Counted from the stretch's first letter, positions 35,901-48,334 are shown. The stretch is DNA of 64,000 nucleotides from Amyelois transitella (GCF_032362555.1 NC_083520.1:4154001-4218000); one strand, 5' to 3'. Notes: a model not told the origin generated them from the sequence alone. A program made the numbers and translations.

Positions 35901-38900
35901 TTTAATTAATTATATAATTAAAACTTCTTTTATTCATTGATTTAGTTTCGCTAGCACTTACCGTTTCACCACATCTTTGAGAAGAATTTTTTTTTATGTA
36001 GGTTGTTTGACGCGCCCCGCATCGGCGACGGTTGCCATGCTCCTCAAGATTAGCAGGAATAACACACATGTAGTAACGCCAGTACTTACCATTTCACCAT
36101 TAATTTAGTTCCCGTGGTTTAGATATTTATTTTTTGACCATCCGATACGAGATGGCGCCACGAGAATTTAAGAAATAACGCGATTGTAGCCGCTGGCAAA
36201 ATTAGATAGTACCGATGCTGCAAGCATCGGTACTTATTCGGTAGAGTACCTTAATTCACTTTCGGCATCTGGACTGCCCGCGCATACAATTGCACTAAAA
36301 GTAGACATTCCATTTTGTAATGAGACTGCTTTAAAGTGGTGTCGCTTCATAACATTATAATAGAAGCTAAAATTCTTACTGGTTGTGCAGCTTATTGTTT
36401 TTATACCGCGCAATCCCCTCATTCCCAACAACTTTCCATTTCAATTTAAGCGTGTACAGTTTCCAATGGCTATATGTTTCGCGATGAGAATAAAAAAATC
36501 ACAAGGTCAACCACTTGGAGCAGCCGGAGTCGACCTCAGGACGATTTGCTTCTCACACGGACAGCTCTACGTCGCTTGCTCGCGGGTCACCAGCTGTGAC
36601 AGTTAATTTGTGATGTCTCCAATGGGCAAGACAGCAAATGTTGTAAACAAAGAGATAGGAACTTTAACTTTCCATTATTATAATTTCCTTTTTTTGTCTT
36701 TAGAATTTATTCGTTTTTTAACAGCTGCGCTTCCGAGCTTTGCTTTTGTAAGAAAAATAAACTACGTTCTATTCCAGGCATTATTCTTCCCGTGTACGTA
36801 AGTTTCATCAAAATCCATCCAATAGAATTTGCGTGATTGAATAGCATCCTCAAACAAGCACTCACGTAGGTACATCAATTTTTTTGCATAATCTATACTA
36901 ATATTATAAAGATGAAGAGTTTGTTTGTTTGAACGCGCTAATCTTAGGAACTACTGATTCGAAATGAAAAATTATTTTTGCGTTGAATAGACCATTTATC
37001 GAGGAAGGCTTTAGGCTATATAACATCAGGCTGCAACTTTAACGAGAAAACAAAAAATGGACTATGTGAAAAAAACGGGGAAAATTATTCATCCTTGAGG
37101 GCTTCAATGATGCTCAAAATAACAATTCCACGCGGACGAAGTCGCGGGCACAGCTAGTTTACTAATAAAGATCATGAATGTAAGTAACATAGTAAGGTGT
37201 TGAATCTCTTAAAGTTCGTTTTAGTACAATAATATATTAAAAGACTGCAATATGATTTAAACAAGGAGGGTCTTAACCACCGGATGGAGACAAAATTGCT
37301 TCTTTCATCGCCCATTCATTTAATCAAATCATCATCATTTAGCTATCGGACTCTCACTGCCTTATATTTATGAACCATCAACTTAAGTTATTATGTAACC
37401 TAATGAACAGATAGGAAATGTTAAATAGTTACTGTTTTATGCCTTTAAGTAAAATATAAACATGTGTTTATGTTGTGTACGAGTACATACAGTACTATGT
37501 TTCATGTTTTTGATAATATCAAAATAATTCTATTTGGATCATTCTATGTACCTATGTTCCAAAATATTTCTATTAATCACAAATCCTATGAAAATTTTAA
37601 AAGTGATAAAATAAATATTAAGACTTCCTTACTTCGAAAGTAACTCGATTGGATAAGAACGTCTGAGTGAAAAGGTTACAAATCTTGAAACGTGCCTTTT
37701 TACATTACCAAAGATGTTTTTAATGGCAAATTTTGATTTATTCTTCATAAAAATCGTTACTATCAATACACGATAGTTTGTTTTGCCATTTACCTATCAA
37801 AATTATCATCAATCAACCGTAGTCGGTTCTCAATACAATCTAACGTTCCAACGTGTACAAGCGTATTCATTTTCTGCCACCCACACACACACACATTACT
37901 ACACCGGCAAACAATGAGACCACTTGGCAGAAAATGTACAGAGTCATCGCTGATTCAGCTAAACTATAAATTTACCTTTTATTCTAGTACAAAACCACGA
38001 TTATGTAAAACATACGTTGATATAATATCACTTATTTATCCTACGGTGCAGACAGAGCCAACAGTCTCGATTAAAAGGCCAACTTCAGCTGTACGGCTTT
38101 ATAATGTAGGTAATCGAGATTCAAATACTTAGTGACAGGTTGCTTTGCTAGCCCATCGCCTACAAGAAGAATCATAAGTTTATTAAACGTTCCCTTGATA
38201 TTGAGAGAAGTATCAATTTAAAAACATAATGTAAAGCTATATTCATTCCCTCGATTCTATCATAAACCTGCATTGATTTTGACTATATTTATCGGTTAAC
38301 TGATTAGAAAATGATACTAAATTCTTAAATTAATTTTAGATCGAAATTATTTTCAGTCTTTTTCCAGAGTTGTAGCTACTTTAGCAATTCACATTCAATC
38401 CAATCGTGTAATTCTAGTAGGTTGTCAATGACGAAAACCTACATACAAGGCACTGGAAGAGCCTCAAATAAAATCTACCACACTCTAACTCAAGTTTCGT
38501 GAACGGTTGTGATGTAACCGTCAAAATTATTTCATAGCTAATTATTGGCGTATGGCTTTTGGTACGGAAATAGCAGATCGCAATGAAGCGACTGACATCA
38601 CTGTCCTATCTACGTTTACGTTTTAGGCCCGTCACACACTATGCAATAATATATCGTCGAGTTAGTATCTCGTAACACAAGTCTCGACCTTACGTCGAGA
38701 CTTTATCTATGTAATTTGTCTTATCCCGTATATATTTATTTATAACTTATTTATACATTAACTAAATGCCTTGCTATACCTATATACATTTTTTTCTTCA
38801 TTTGGTTGGCCGTGATATATATTTTTGTTTTATTGTATTTCTCTTGAAGATATATTCTTTTAAAAATTTAAATTCTTGCCAAGAAGAAGAGTACAGAATT

Positions 38901-41900
38901 CTTGCTTCTTGCCAGTACTTTAAGAGTTAATTCATTTTAAACAAAAATTTAAATAATTATATCTTATTTAAGATGTACCTATGGAAAACTTATAAGCATG
39001 AAAAATGGATAGATGCGTGCGTGCGCCAGTCGCACTTTTCTGTATTTAAAAAAAACGGCAATTTCCAAAATTTCGGTTTCTGTCTACTTTCCTTACTCAT
39101 TGAAGAAATATCTCAAAAAAATTCTAAGTGTTTTTAAAGTAACTCAATATTATATTAACGCAATTTGTGTGTGCCGGGCTTAGCTCGACCGACTTCGCTG
39201 TCCGATCTACGTGTTAAGCAATAGGCACATATTTGTGACGCGAGGCCGTAAGGTACATGGAAGACTGAAGGCCATGGCGGAAACCAGCGCTATTATCTTG
39301 ATGGACAGGGAAAATATTCATTACATTTGTTTACGTTACATACTCTGTCACATGTACATATGAAAACAAATGGTACAATATAAAAATACGTTTTGGCAGC
39401 AAACATTTTTTACAGTTCATGCATGATGTATGTACTTACCTTGCTTGTTATTTAGTTCTTTTCCAAACTTACAGGACGCCTGCGTAAAACGAAAAATCCC
39501 AATTACTTTAGTTCCCACGGGAATTTCGGGAAATTCTTTCTCAGTAATCTCTAATACTGCTGAGCACTGTCAGTCACTTAGTAACGGAAGAGTTTAATAC
39601 TGATAGATAACTAATTAAGCACTTCATTAAGCAAAATGAAATTACATTTAAATCTGAGTCCAGCGGTTATACAGGTAGATTTAACAATACGTAAAATTAA
39701 ACAATAAATCTCCCCTGATAACCTAAAATAATTTTAAGATCGATAACACTGTTGGCTCTGTTTGCCTCGTAAAGGTATTTGGTACAAAAACATGTTCTAG
39801 ATGTTCTTTACATATATGTATTTTTAAGAAATTAAAATTAATTTCGTACATACCCTCGGAACAAATCAACGAAAAATAAGGCAATGTTGAACGTTTGTAA
39901 GAATTTAAAGCTTTAGTCACAGAGAAAGCATTACGAATTACCAATACTTTCTGGCCTATTCTTGTCATGATCCTCTTTTGTCGGCTAATGAATATTTAAT
40001 GTGATTACATCATCATTCATAAGGTACCTATAACTACTGAGAGGGCCTCAAACAAATAGTTTGGCAACCTCTCGGCATAATTTTGGGTTCGTCATTCTTG
40101 ACACGTTGATTTCAACTTTTACGCGCGCCATATGGGTTCTGGGTTGGTTTTAAAAAAAATCACGACCGAATGAATTCGAATCCAGGTACGAATTGATTTG
40201 AATTAATTATATTTAAGTAGTGTAACCCATATAACCCATTTGATTTATCTTCTTTGCTGTATGCTTTTTGACAGAGCAGTCGCGATCAAGTAACTTACAT
40301 ATGACTCCTCGTTCGACTCTATCTTTGTGCAAAATTTACACAAACTCGGTCTAGTAGTTTTAAACTTAGTTGGTTACAGCAATAAAATAATGATTTTCTC
40401 TTTATAACATTAGTATGAGATATGGATATTGACAAAAGTAATTTGATGTTTGAGTTCCAAAACTAATTACGTACATTTGTTTCTACACAAAAAGTGTAGC
40501 GAAACCTTTTAAATTAACATCAGTTTGATGATTCACTCAATTTCAATTTTAAACCTTAACAGGATAAATACTAAAAAGATAGATACTCGTAATGATAACT
40601 AAGTTTTAGCAGTACCTAAAGCTGTTGTAAACATTTAAGCAATACCTGGGTACCTATTATATTTTCATCTTACGACTAAAATTTCCATCATTTTAGTCGT
40701 AAGATGAAAATGTAATAAGTAAAGTAATAAAGTAAAAATATACTATGCATATAAATTTTTCACATAGCGACGTCATTTGATCTCTGCAACCTAAATACAA
40801 GCCAGAACCTAACCTTACACTTTTATTGTTTTTGTTTAATTTATATTGTTGCGTAGACGCCTTTTACGACGTCTACAAACAGATTAACTCCTGAGTTCAT
40901 TCAATTTGTCTACATATATATGAAAAACACGCGATTGTGGTAGGCACGAGTATGCCTTACCTACTGTACGTCGCAGTATGTTCCTCCATTAACATTGTCA
41001 ATATTGCGTGCAAATGGCCCTTTTTATTTACAAATTGGGTATCTTCGTGCCAATGTCGTGCCCTGGTGCCCTGGATTCACACAATATACCACCATCACCA
41101 TAAGTATAATGCTTCTGGCAACGTAGGAGCGCCTCGCTTGTGCGGAGGTACTTTTGTACCAATATCAATAAGTACACAAACATAATACGCAAATAAAAAA
41201 CAGGTTTTTCACTTTGTTATTTGCTTTTCGAATTAGCAACTTACGTGTTTATGAAAATGTTTTGGAGTTAGGAAATTCTTTTTACCGATAACATTAGGCC
41301 TCCTTCAATACTCTCTGTGCTCTTCCATTAACAAAATAATCTCCCAAAAGAGGGCTCTGCGAAAATGTTTAAGCCTCGGCTACCTATCTGATACCAACTA
41401 GGCTTGTGGTGTTTTTAGTTAATGTACTACTGCTTTTTTCATTTAGCACATCCACGATGGGTAGGGGTTCTATTCTATTTTACAAGCGACTTTACCTTTA
41501 ACGTCTACTATAAGTACTTATAGAAATATAGCAATACATTATCAAACTAAGCCATTAGTTTTGGTTAACTATGTGCGATAGTCTATGGGTAAATAAACGC
41601 TAAGTCGGTCAATGCAACCTGCTGTGTACCTAACACCTCGGTGAACATTCCATTTCAAACCATATTTTCGATAAGAGCGGCTTTAGCTTTAGTTCTATTG
41701 ATGGAAATACTTTATCGTCATTTTGAAAATAAAATCCATTGACTCAATGGTTTTTTGTGGTTAGAATAATAAAAAATATATCGAGGGGTTTCCCTGTACA
41801 CAATATAACCGTTGTGTGGAATAAACCTAAATTTAAAAAAAAAACTAACAGTACACAATAAAACAACACATTACACATCATTATTAATATGAGGCGTGAC

Positions 41901-44900
41901 TATAAGAACAAATTAATAAAAAATGTCGTTTAAGAAACAAAGACACAGTTATCTAGTTCTCGAATTTTCCCACGTACGTAAACAATTGTATGTAGATGCA
42001 ATGGTACCATCTGTTACTCTTTGATGGCACTGAGTCATTTACTACAATCACGTCCCTACTATACATGCTATGTTATTACGACAAAGGTAGCTATGTTTTA
42101 CCTTCGACAAGTGCGCGTGCGACGAAACGAGGAACAAAATTTTCCGCTGAATGATTTTTCATTGAGGTGAATCTCATACAATGTAAGAGAATGCATTGTA
42201 ACCGTTTTATCTGCGATCCCGTTAGTTAAATTCGTATTTACAAACTTTTAAGTTGAAGTTTGATACAAAATCGTTGTAGACACTAATATACTGAAACGGG
42301 TCACTTATAGGCTTTTTTTTTCATAATTTGGAGATTCGCGCTCGTTTTTCGTTTTTTAAAATTATTTTCATACCCCGTAGGTACTTATGAACACTTCCTC
42401 AATTTATTGCAATAACATTTCATCAACAATAAAAAATAACAATAAAACCATGTGACAATAAATAAACAAGAAACACATCATAGACAATAGATGAAGACGA
42501 CATACAAAGTATATTGTTTATTTATGTATACTGTATGAGTAGATTATAAATAATAGAATGCCTTCTACTTGTCATGTAGCTAGTGTAAAGCGTCACTTAA
42601 TATTCAAATTAATCTTGTTCCGCTTTAACGCATCTTAAACAGTTATAACCAGCTTTTCATTGAAGATGCAATATAGCGTGTCAAGCAATTCAAGGGTTTA
42701 CCAAGACGACAATTAAGTTTTTATGCCAGCTACTGGTGAAGGCTACTTGCTACCTAAGTCAAGTACTTACCTGATAAAAAAGGGTTTGACATAGAGAAAA
42801 AACGATAAATCGTGGCTCGATTTACTAAAAAAATATGAAAAAGTTAAAGTACGTACGTATTAGGTATACTACAAGGGTATCCTTCACAACAGATATGTGG
42901 TCGTGACTATTCTTGTCCGTCTAATTTGCAGTAGGTAAGTACTTTGTTTGAACAAGTAAATTACTTTGCCTTCAATATATGACGAATAGAAAATCTCAGA
43001 AGGCAAACCAAAATCCCGAAATATTCCGTAGGAAAAACAAACTGGAACATCTGTTACCTATAAAAAATATTTTGGAGTGTAAAAAAATTCTCTAAATAAG
43101 CTCCTATATTCTTATCAAGTATAACAAATTTTTGGAATTTTCACGATTTTGTTGGTTCATTACGATCATAAATAACTTCTATTTATTATCACCTGACAGG
43201 GATATTTGTTGAGGAAAGCCTTGACCCAATGGCTTTTCAATAGGTCCTCAAGTCTTCGTAACCCTGATAATCATTTTTTAATCAATGTCAATGATTGTCT
43301 TGGCTTTTGTTCTTTTCATTGTTAAATTAACCTGGATGCATTGGCGAATCGACCTCCTTTGGACTGAAGCTACATTTGAATCTTTTAGGTTAATCAGATT
43401 GGTAACATGACAAATACTTTACTAATAACATAATAGCCTTACTAATTATCAATGCTTTAGGTTCTGCTTGCATTTGGCTTATTGTAATGTTATTAATGAA
43501 AAATCTTTCACATAGCTTGTGGGGTTGACAGAGCCAACAGTCATCAATAGAATGAAAGTCTACATTCATCAGTGACAGGTTGCTAGCCCATCGTCTCAAA
43601 GAAGAATCCCAAGTTTATAAGCCTGTCCCGTAGTTGCCTTAAACGACATCCAAGGGAAGGAAATGGAGTGGTCATATTCTTTTTTATATTGGTACCGGGA
43701 ACCACACGGCACATATTGCTTACATATTTTTTTTTAATTTGATGTAGTTGCTTACCTAAACAAAAATACCTAATTGTACGTACATTGACGGATACTTAAC
43801 AAATGGGGACATTTTAGAATCTGTAAAGATAACAACATAACGCAACGTCATGAAGTTATTAACTACCAAAGTACTAAACCAGTTAACTACACTATTGTAT
43901 AAGTACCTACGTAGTTACAGTACACTTTACATGCGGTAAACGCGTTCACCTTCACACTCAGTAGGTAACTCATTCCTGAGTCATCTGAAAGACACATACT
44001 GTATACATATATATTCACACCTTTAGTTGAAAGAAAATCTGTAAAAAAACGTTGATACCTTTCGATAATGCTATTGATGAGGCCTAATGAAGCTCTTTAC
44101 GTAGTTCCATTTTTCGCTTTGGTTGAACCTACTTTTATGCCTTATACAAGTAGGTAGGTACACTCAATAATAACATGATTTTACAGTAAATTATATGTAC
44201 AGTTAACGAAAAGAATATTATATGTATTTACAAAGACAGGGCTAGGTATTTGATTAAAAAAAATAAAAATTAAAATGCAAAGTAGGTTTTATACGTAACT
44301 ATGTACATATATTTTATTTACATTAAGTAAAATAAATACTCGAACTAACTTTTTGATACATTCCGCTGATCAGAGTGGAATGGCGACCGATACCTAGAGT
44401 TATAAATATTTACAAAAACAACCCTTTCTTGTAGGAACCATTGTTTCAATTGAGTATTTTGATAACATAACGTAACGTTTCAATAATCATGTATATGACT
44501 CACCTATTTACCTACATATAAAGTGTTACACGAGAACATTATATATGTGTTACGTTTTGTTTACCAACGAAAAGGCCGAAGTTATTTTCCAAGACGTTTT
44601 TTTTTATCTCATAAAACATACGAAACAAAGAATCAGACGGTGGAACTTTATTTTCTGACTCTGTTAGCCGCTTGTGCCTAGGTCATAATATGTTTTTCTA
44701 TACAAATATAAACGTTAGTTCAGACAACCTTAGCCTATGTTAAGTATAAAATTTAGCAAAAAGAAATCCATAGTTTCTGCATATGTTTTTGTTTTTTATT
44801 TTATGAATTCAACATTAAATTATGTAATAAAACCGAAAAGACGGTCATTTGCTGCAATTTATGGCCAGCGTATATACATTTCCATCTTAGGATCACGATG

Positions 44901-47425
44901 AGTCATCGTAGGGCAAAGAAAATAAGTGATAAATTTGTTGGATTTGGATCTAATAAGATGTGCTGACATTTGATTATTCGGCGGTTTTGGCAGTAATAAT
45001 ACCATATCCTAATTATTTAATTTTTTTTTTGTTATCCTTTTTATTAATATAAACCTTGTATTTTTTATTCCAGGCGATTCAGTGCGGTGTTGGACCTGTT
45101 CCTCAGACTTGAACCCGTACTGCAACGACCCGTTCGTGGTGGGCTATTCAGACAGCAACTATCAGTTCAGACTGGAGAACTGCGACGCCAACACCGGGGC
45201 TACCTTCCCCTATCTCACCACGTCGAGATCTGCTTGCAAGAAGCAGAGGAAGTATGGTAAGAATTTCCCTTCTTTTTCTTTGGGGGCTTTTAGAGGATTA
45301 CACAGATAGAGCTAGCCTGAAAGTAAGTTTGAGCCTTGTATGTAAATTTTGAGGCAGTAAATCAAAGTGCTAATGTTGCTTATCAGAAGATCCCAAGGTC
45401 TATGAGGTTTTATTTTATTTATTTAAACTTAATGCAAGTAAAATGTGCAACAGGTGGACTTAATGCCATAAGGCATTCTCTGCCAGTCGACGTCGAGGTT
45501 GTACTTTGTAAGCCTAGGTATCTCCAAAACAATACCCGGTTCATATGAAATCTTTAAAGTACTTATTAATCTTCTGAGGAACCCATATATTTTAATTTTA
45601 AAGTGTAGCATACCAGAATAATTCTTCAAAGTATTTACTGTTCATCGCTGAAAAATTTCTTTTTGAATTAGGGCGATATATAAATAATACCTCAAAAAGC
45701 AAGTAGTAACTTAAACAGATAAGTCTCTCAGTTAAAATCTGCCACACAAAATAATGCTTAATTTGACAACAATTGAATCGAATTAACTTATTGTACTCTT
45801 TATAACGACCCTACATGATGCATAGATCGTACCAAGTTCCCTGCATTAGCTATCCAATTACACATTTAACCTCCGGTTAATATTTCTGCCCACGAGGATT
45901 CAGGATGGTACGGTGATGTAATAAAGATCTGCTTTTCATCATAGGTAAAAATATCTCGCCCATAAAATAGGTAACGTGATGTCAACCACTGCCAAAATGA
46001 TTGACAAGGCGCTAAAAATATTTTTACGCCCTAACTAAAAGTAAACATTCGTACATGTAATGTAACTTGTATCTAACTATTTGTTGCCGATTTTAAATTA
46101 GTTTATTGTTGAGCTAGGTGTATTTCTTTGGATGCCGTGTGGTTCTCGGCAATAGATTTACAATAGACAATTAGAATAGGACCACTCTATCTCTTTCCTA
46201 TGGATATCGTAAAAGGTGACTAAACGGTAGGCGAATAAACATGGGATTCTTCTATAAGGCGATGGGCCAGCAACCTATCACTATTTGAATCTCTATTCCA
46301 TCTTCAAGCCATATAGCTGAACGTGGCCAATAAGATTTTCCGAGTCTGTTGGCTCTGTCTACCCTGTAAGGGATAAAGATGTATTCTGTCAATATCATCG
46401 TATTATAAATTTTTATTGTGCATTTCGTGGTGATATACCTAATGGTGTCTCAGGTACTAACCATCACAAATTACCTATACGCAGGTTTCACACTACGAGC
46501 ACCTTGATGAAATAAGATGAAGTGCAAACTAATTAAAACAAGTGGCTTTGAATTCGCCGAATCGGCCTTAGATTTAATTTTTTTTAACCTTGACAATGCA
46601 TGAGTGATTCTTCCTCAAAATAAAGCGTACAAAAAGAATAATACTGTCGTTCTGCTGTTTCAATGACGTTTTCAATGTCGCTCTACTCTGCATGAACCTA
46701 CCTACTCTAATTGCTCACTTGTATGGAAATTGTGGTTACTTCTATTGTTCTCACTAATCAGCGTTAATTGAAATCGTGTAGCAAAGTACTACTGGTCAAA
46801 TATAATTGGCAAGGTTGTGTATTCGATAACAAGATATTCGTTAATATGATAATCGAATGGCGTTATTTTTTTAAAGTGCTCATACTTATAACATATGTAC
46901 CTACCCATCTAATTAAGACCTACAATTTTCAGTTCTTCGCGTTTAGCAAATACTCAAGAACTCATTAGCGAGGAAGACAATAAATTTATAAAAAAAAATA
47001 TAAGGTATATATACCTTCATGGCATGTTGTCTGATGCTTTGTTTGTTGCCTAAGTATATCATAAGAATACGAGGGTCCCACTTATTTTAACATAAATATA
47101 TAGATACCCATACAGGGTAAACAGAGCCAGTCGTCCTTTAACAGAATAAAATGCCACGTTCAGCTGTATTTACTTATTTTTAACTTAATATTTATATAGA
47201 ATTTATTTTACACTTTCAGTTAACGGACAAATGGTGATCTCCCGCGGGTGTACATGGAAGCGTCAAGACGACTACAGTTCCCAGTGCCCCAGCTCTTCAA
47301 ACGGGCCCAATGAAATCACCTCGTACTGCGAGACATGCGACTACGACGGCTGCAACGGCGCCGCGGCAGTCGGCAAAACCATAGCTTTATTGATGGCTCC
47401 CCTCGCTTTGTTGCTGTTCAAGTAA
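29933..47425 (+). CDS. Ly6/uPAR (LU) domain protein with 15-kb first intron
   Basis: Exons 29933-29990, 45074-45256 and 47220-47425 (58+183+206 nt) encode 148 residues, with phase-1 introns and GTAAGT-type donors. Residues 1-19 (MAHLALLVPILLLGLFVDNG) are a signal peptide. Ten LU cysteines follow: VRCWTC, PYCNDPF, ENC, SACKK, SRGC, SQC, SYC, ETC and GCNG, with a hydrophobic GPI-type tail (TIALLMAPLALLLF). The coding exons are GC-richer than their surroundings and the 5' flank (29700-29930) is also GC-rich, as near a promoter. The first exon is joined to the rest only by phase and leader logic across 15 kb, so that link is less certain than exons 2-3. It belongs with the CWxC..DP subgroup that includes crok; I cannot name the orthologue. 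Confidence 0.78.
32885..32995 (+). repeat. LINE-type 3' fragment, family 3
   Basis: TTATTTATTTAAACTTTACG..CATAAAATGTACAACAAGTGGACTTAATGCCACAAGGCATTCTCT. The block GTGGACTTAATGCC.TAAGGCATTCTCT also occurs at about 45410-45500 and 48680-48760 in the same orientation. Confidence 0.6.
33567..33895 (+). other. Unassigned open stretch in the 15-kb intron
   Basis: Two overlapping frames (65 and 86 codons) are open. The end of the second (GERDDLGIKVIAKNCPGVEALW) has protein-like composition. I see no signal peptide, family motif or splice pattern. It could be a transposon remnant or chance. Confidence 0.2.
35050..35220 (+). repeat. LINE-tail fragment, family 4
   Basis: CGTATCTTGATCAAATTAAGGATG, GGTCAAGAGTACCCGAAAC, GATGAAGCGAAGGAAGTATGCAGAGATCGTGGCAAG and CTCTGCCTACCCCTACGGGAAAGAGGCGTGATTTT. 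A minus-oriented, Helitron-interrupted copy lies at 58290-58700, and small pieces lie at about 22735 and 23575. Confidence 0.65.
35493..35700 (+). repeat. TCTG microsatellite and Helitron-like fragment
   Basis: A (GTCT)n/(CCGT) run at 35493-35535 leads into GTACGCGCATCACGCAAAATCTACCGAACGGATCTGAACGAAATTCGGCAC and GGCTACTTTTTATCCTG. This layout is shared with the short Helitron at 58398-58602 (ACTGAACCGATTACCATGAAATTTGG, GGTTACTTTTTATCCC). No CTAG 3' end is found here. Confidence 0.5.
35800..36235. repeat. Pair of ~100-bp direct repeats and a hairpin next to the Helitron helicase relic
   Basis: TTCCCGTGGTTTAGATATTTATTTTTTG..CA.CCGATACGAGATGGCGCC...GTAGCCGCTGGCAAAAT occurs at about 35802-35905 and again at 36107-36203. 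A perfect hairpin follows: AGTACCGATGCT (36208-36219), loop GCA, AGCATCGGTACT (36223-36234). It lies directly upstream of the helicase remnant and may belong to the same element. Confidence 0.65.
36240..36660 (+). pseudogene. Helitron helicase (Pif1-like) C-terminal relic
   Basis: The frame reads IVFIPRNPLIPNNFPFQFKRVQFPMAICFAM, then KKSQGQPLGAAGVDLRT and CFSHGQLYVACSRVTS. This is the typical C-terminal end of Helitron RepHel helicases, including the SQGQ and HGQLYVACSR motifs. A frameshift lies near 36385 and a stop at about 36604. After that GKTANVVNKE, the usual end of these proteins, continues in frame. The element is dead; the Rep domain is absent. Confidence 0.82.
36892..37157 (+). mobile_element. 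Non-autonomous Helitron
   Basis: It starts with TC (TCTATACTAATATTATAAAG) right after an A. It ends GCGGACGAAGTCGCGGGCACAGCTAG right before a T, which fits Helitron rules (5' TC, 3' CTRR, insertion between A and T). The GC-rich CGCGGACGAAGTCGCGGGC near the end can form the subterminal hairpin. It has no coding capacity. Confidence 0.75.
38040..38190 (+). repeat. Family-1 SINE copy, truncated
   Basis: GCAGACAGAGCCAACAGTCTCG, GGCCAACTTCAGCTGTACGGC, CGAGATTCAAATACTTAGTGACAGGTTGC and GCTAGCCCATCGCCTACAAGAAGAATC are in order. Confidence 0.75.
38648..38755 (+). repeat. tRNA-derived SINE family 2, body fragment
   Basis: TCGTCGAGTTAGTATCTCGTAACACAAGTCTCGA, GTAATTTGTC..ATCCCGTATATATTTATTTAT. This matches the body of the copy at 2100-2355 in opposite orientation, without the tRNA-like head. 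Confidence 0.5.
39745..39778 (-). repeat. Family-1 SINE fragment
   Basis: Only CACTGTTGGCTCTGTTTGCCTCGTAAAGG remains. Confidence 0.5.
40661..40711. repeat. Perfect hairpin, 22-bp stem and 7-nt loop
   Basis: Stem ATTTTCATCTTACGACTAAAAT (40661-40682), loop TTCCATC, and its exact complement at 40690-40711. It lies in the 15-kb intron with no surrounding element recognised. Confidence 0.9.
43505..43713 (+). repeat. Family-1 SINE copy
   Basis: TGTGGGGTTGACAGAGCCAACAGTC, CAGTGACAGGTTGCTAGCCCATCG, AGAATCCCAAGTTTATAAGCCTGTCCC, CGACATCCAAGGGAAGG and GGGAACCACACGGCACA are in order. Confidence 0.82.
46134..46390 (-). repeat. Family-1 SINE copy, full length
   Basis: GATGCCGTGTGGTTCTCGGCAA, AATAGGACCACTCTATCTCTTTCC, AGGCGATGGGCCAGCAACCTATCACTATTTGAATCTC and GTTGGCTCTGTCTACCCTGTAAGGGATAAAG are in order. 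Confidence 0.85.
47100..47170 (+). repeat. Family-1 SINE fragment
   Basis: TACCCATACAGGGTAAACAGAGCCAGTCGTC and ATGCCACGTTCAGCTGTAT remain. Confidence 0.6.
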
Positions 47426-47632
47426 TTTTAACTAGTTCGTGGCGTAGCTATAGAAGCAATAAGAGATATTATCAGAAAATCGTCTCTAAAACTGCAAGTA
47501 CTGATGTTGAGAAATGCGCTGAGCGTATGTTTGTTTGAGAAATCCTCTTGTTGAAACAATTAATAAGGTGCTTAAAACGATAATTCTAAATTATATCATT
47601 TGTACGATGGAAAAATATCTTCAGTATAATGA

Positions 47633-47638
47633 AAATAA
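47633..47638 (+). promoter_or_regulatory. Candidate polyadenylation signal of the LU gene ending at 47425
   Basis: AATAAA about 210 bp after the stop codon. It is the first such hexamer I see on this strand downstream of the gene. Confidence 0.35.
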
Positions 47639-47708
47639 AGTTACGCCACCACTTAATTCCAACCATTCTGAATTATGTAGTACAAAATACTTTTACATAT
47701 GGGACCAT

Positions 47709-48334
47709 GAGATATCCCGCAGAACACAAACATTACGTAATACCCACCGGTTGTGTTACCGAAGAATCCATTAAAAAGTTTTCTTTTATAATTTTGTGAA
47801 ACATTGATTGTTACCATTACAATACATTGAATATTACAATATGATTTCGAAAATGAATATTGGTATTCGAACTATAATTACTTTATCTTTTAAAACTTTT
47901 TTTAAGTTCTTTTCTATCTCCACTCTTTCACAAGTTCAAAAATATTTTCTTCTTAAGAAAATAACCGTTTTAAGTAAATGCATAATTATTTTTAAATAGA
48001 AAAGTTAATTTGCTTGCTTTGTGTGTTGGAGATATCCCGCAGAACACAAACATTACGTAATACCCACCGGTTGTGTTACCGAAGAATCCATTAAAAAGTT
48101 TTCTTTTATAATTATGTGAAACATTGATTGTTACCATTACAATACATTGAATATTACAATATGATTTCGAAAATGAATATTGGTATTCGAACTATAATTA
48201 CTTTATCTTTTAAAACTTTTTTTAAGTTCTTTTCTATCTCCACTCTTTCACAAGTTCAAAAATATTTTCTTCTTAAGAAAATAACCGTTTTAAGTAAATG
48301 CATAATTATTTTTAAATAGAAAAGTTAATTTAAT
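47709..48334 (+). repeat. Tandem duplication, two ~305-bp units at ~320-bp spacing
   Basis: GATATCCCGCAGAACACAAACATTACG through TTTTTAAATAGAAAAGTTAATTT (47711 to about 48012) recurs almost identically from 48032 to about 48333, separated by TGCTTGCTTTGTGTGTTGG. Only scattered single-base differences are seen (for example ATTTTGTG/ATTATGTG). The identical 63-codon frames in the two units (47808 and 48128) are a consequence of the duplication, not genes. Confidence 0.9.

Larger units (their letters stand above)
45257..47219. other. Intron 2 of the 15-kb-intron LU gene
   Basis: Contains a family-3 LINE-tail fragment (about 45405-45520), a full-length minus-oriented family-1 SINE (46134-46390) and a plus-oriented SINE piece (47100-47170) about 50 bp before the acceptor. 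No other exon was recognised. Confidence 0.55.

Noticed and set aside
36234-36431. 65-codon minus-strand frame
   Set aside because: It is antisense to the start of the Helitron helicase relic.
40937-41185. 82-codon frame with HHHH and several cysteines
   Set aside because: No LU spacing, no recognisable family and no splice context; it is likely chance in a slightly GC-richer patch of the intron.
47808-48319. Two identical 63-codon reading frames as duplicate small genes
   Set aside because: They are explained by the tandem DNA duplication. Composition is AT-rich, with no signal peptide, domain or conserved start context.
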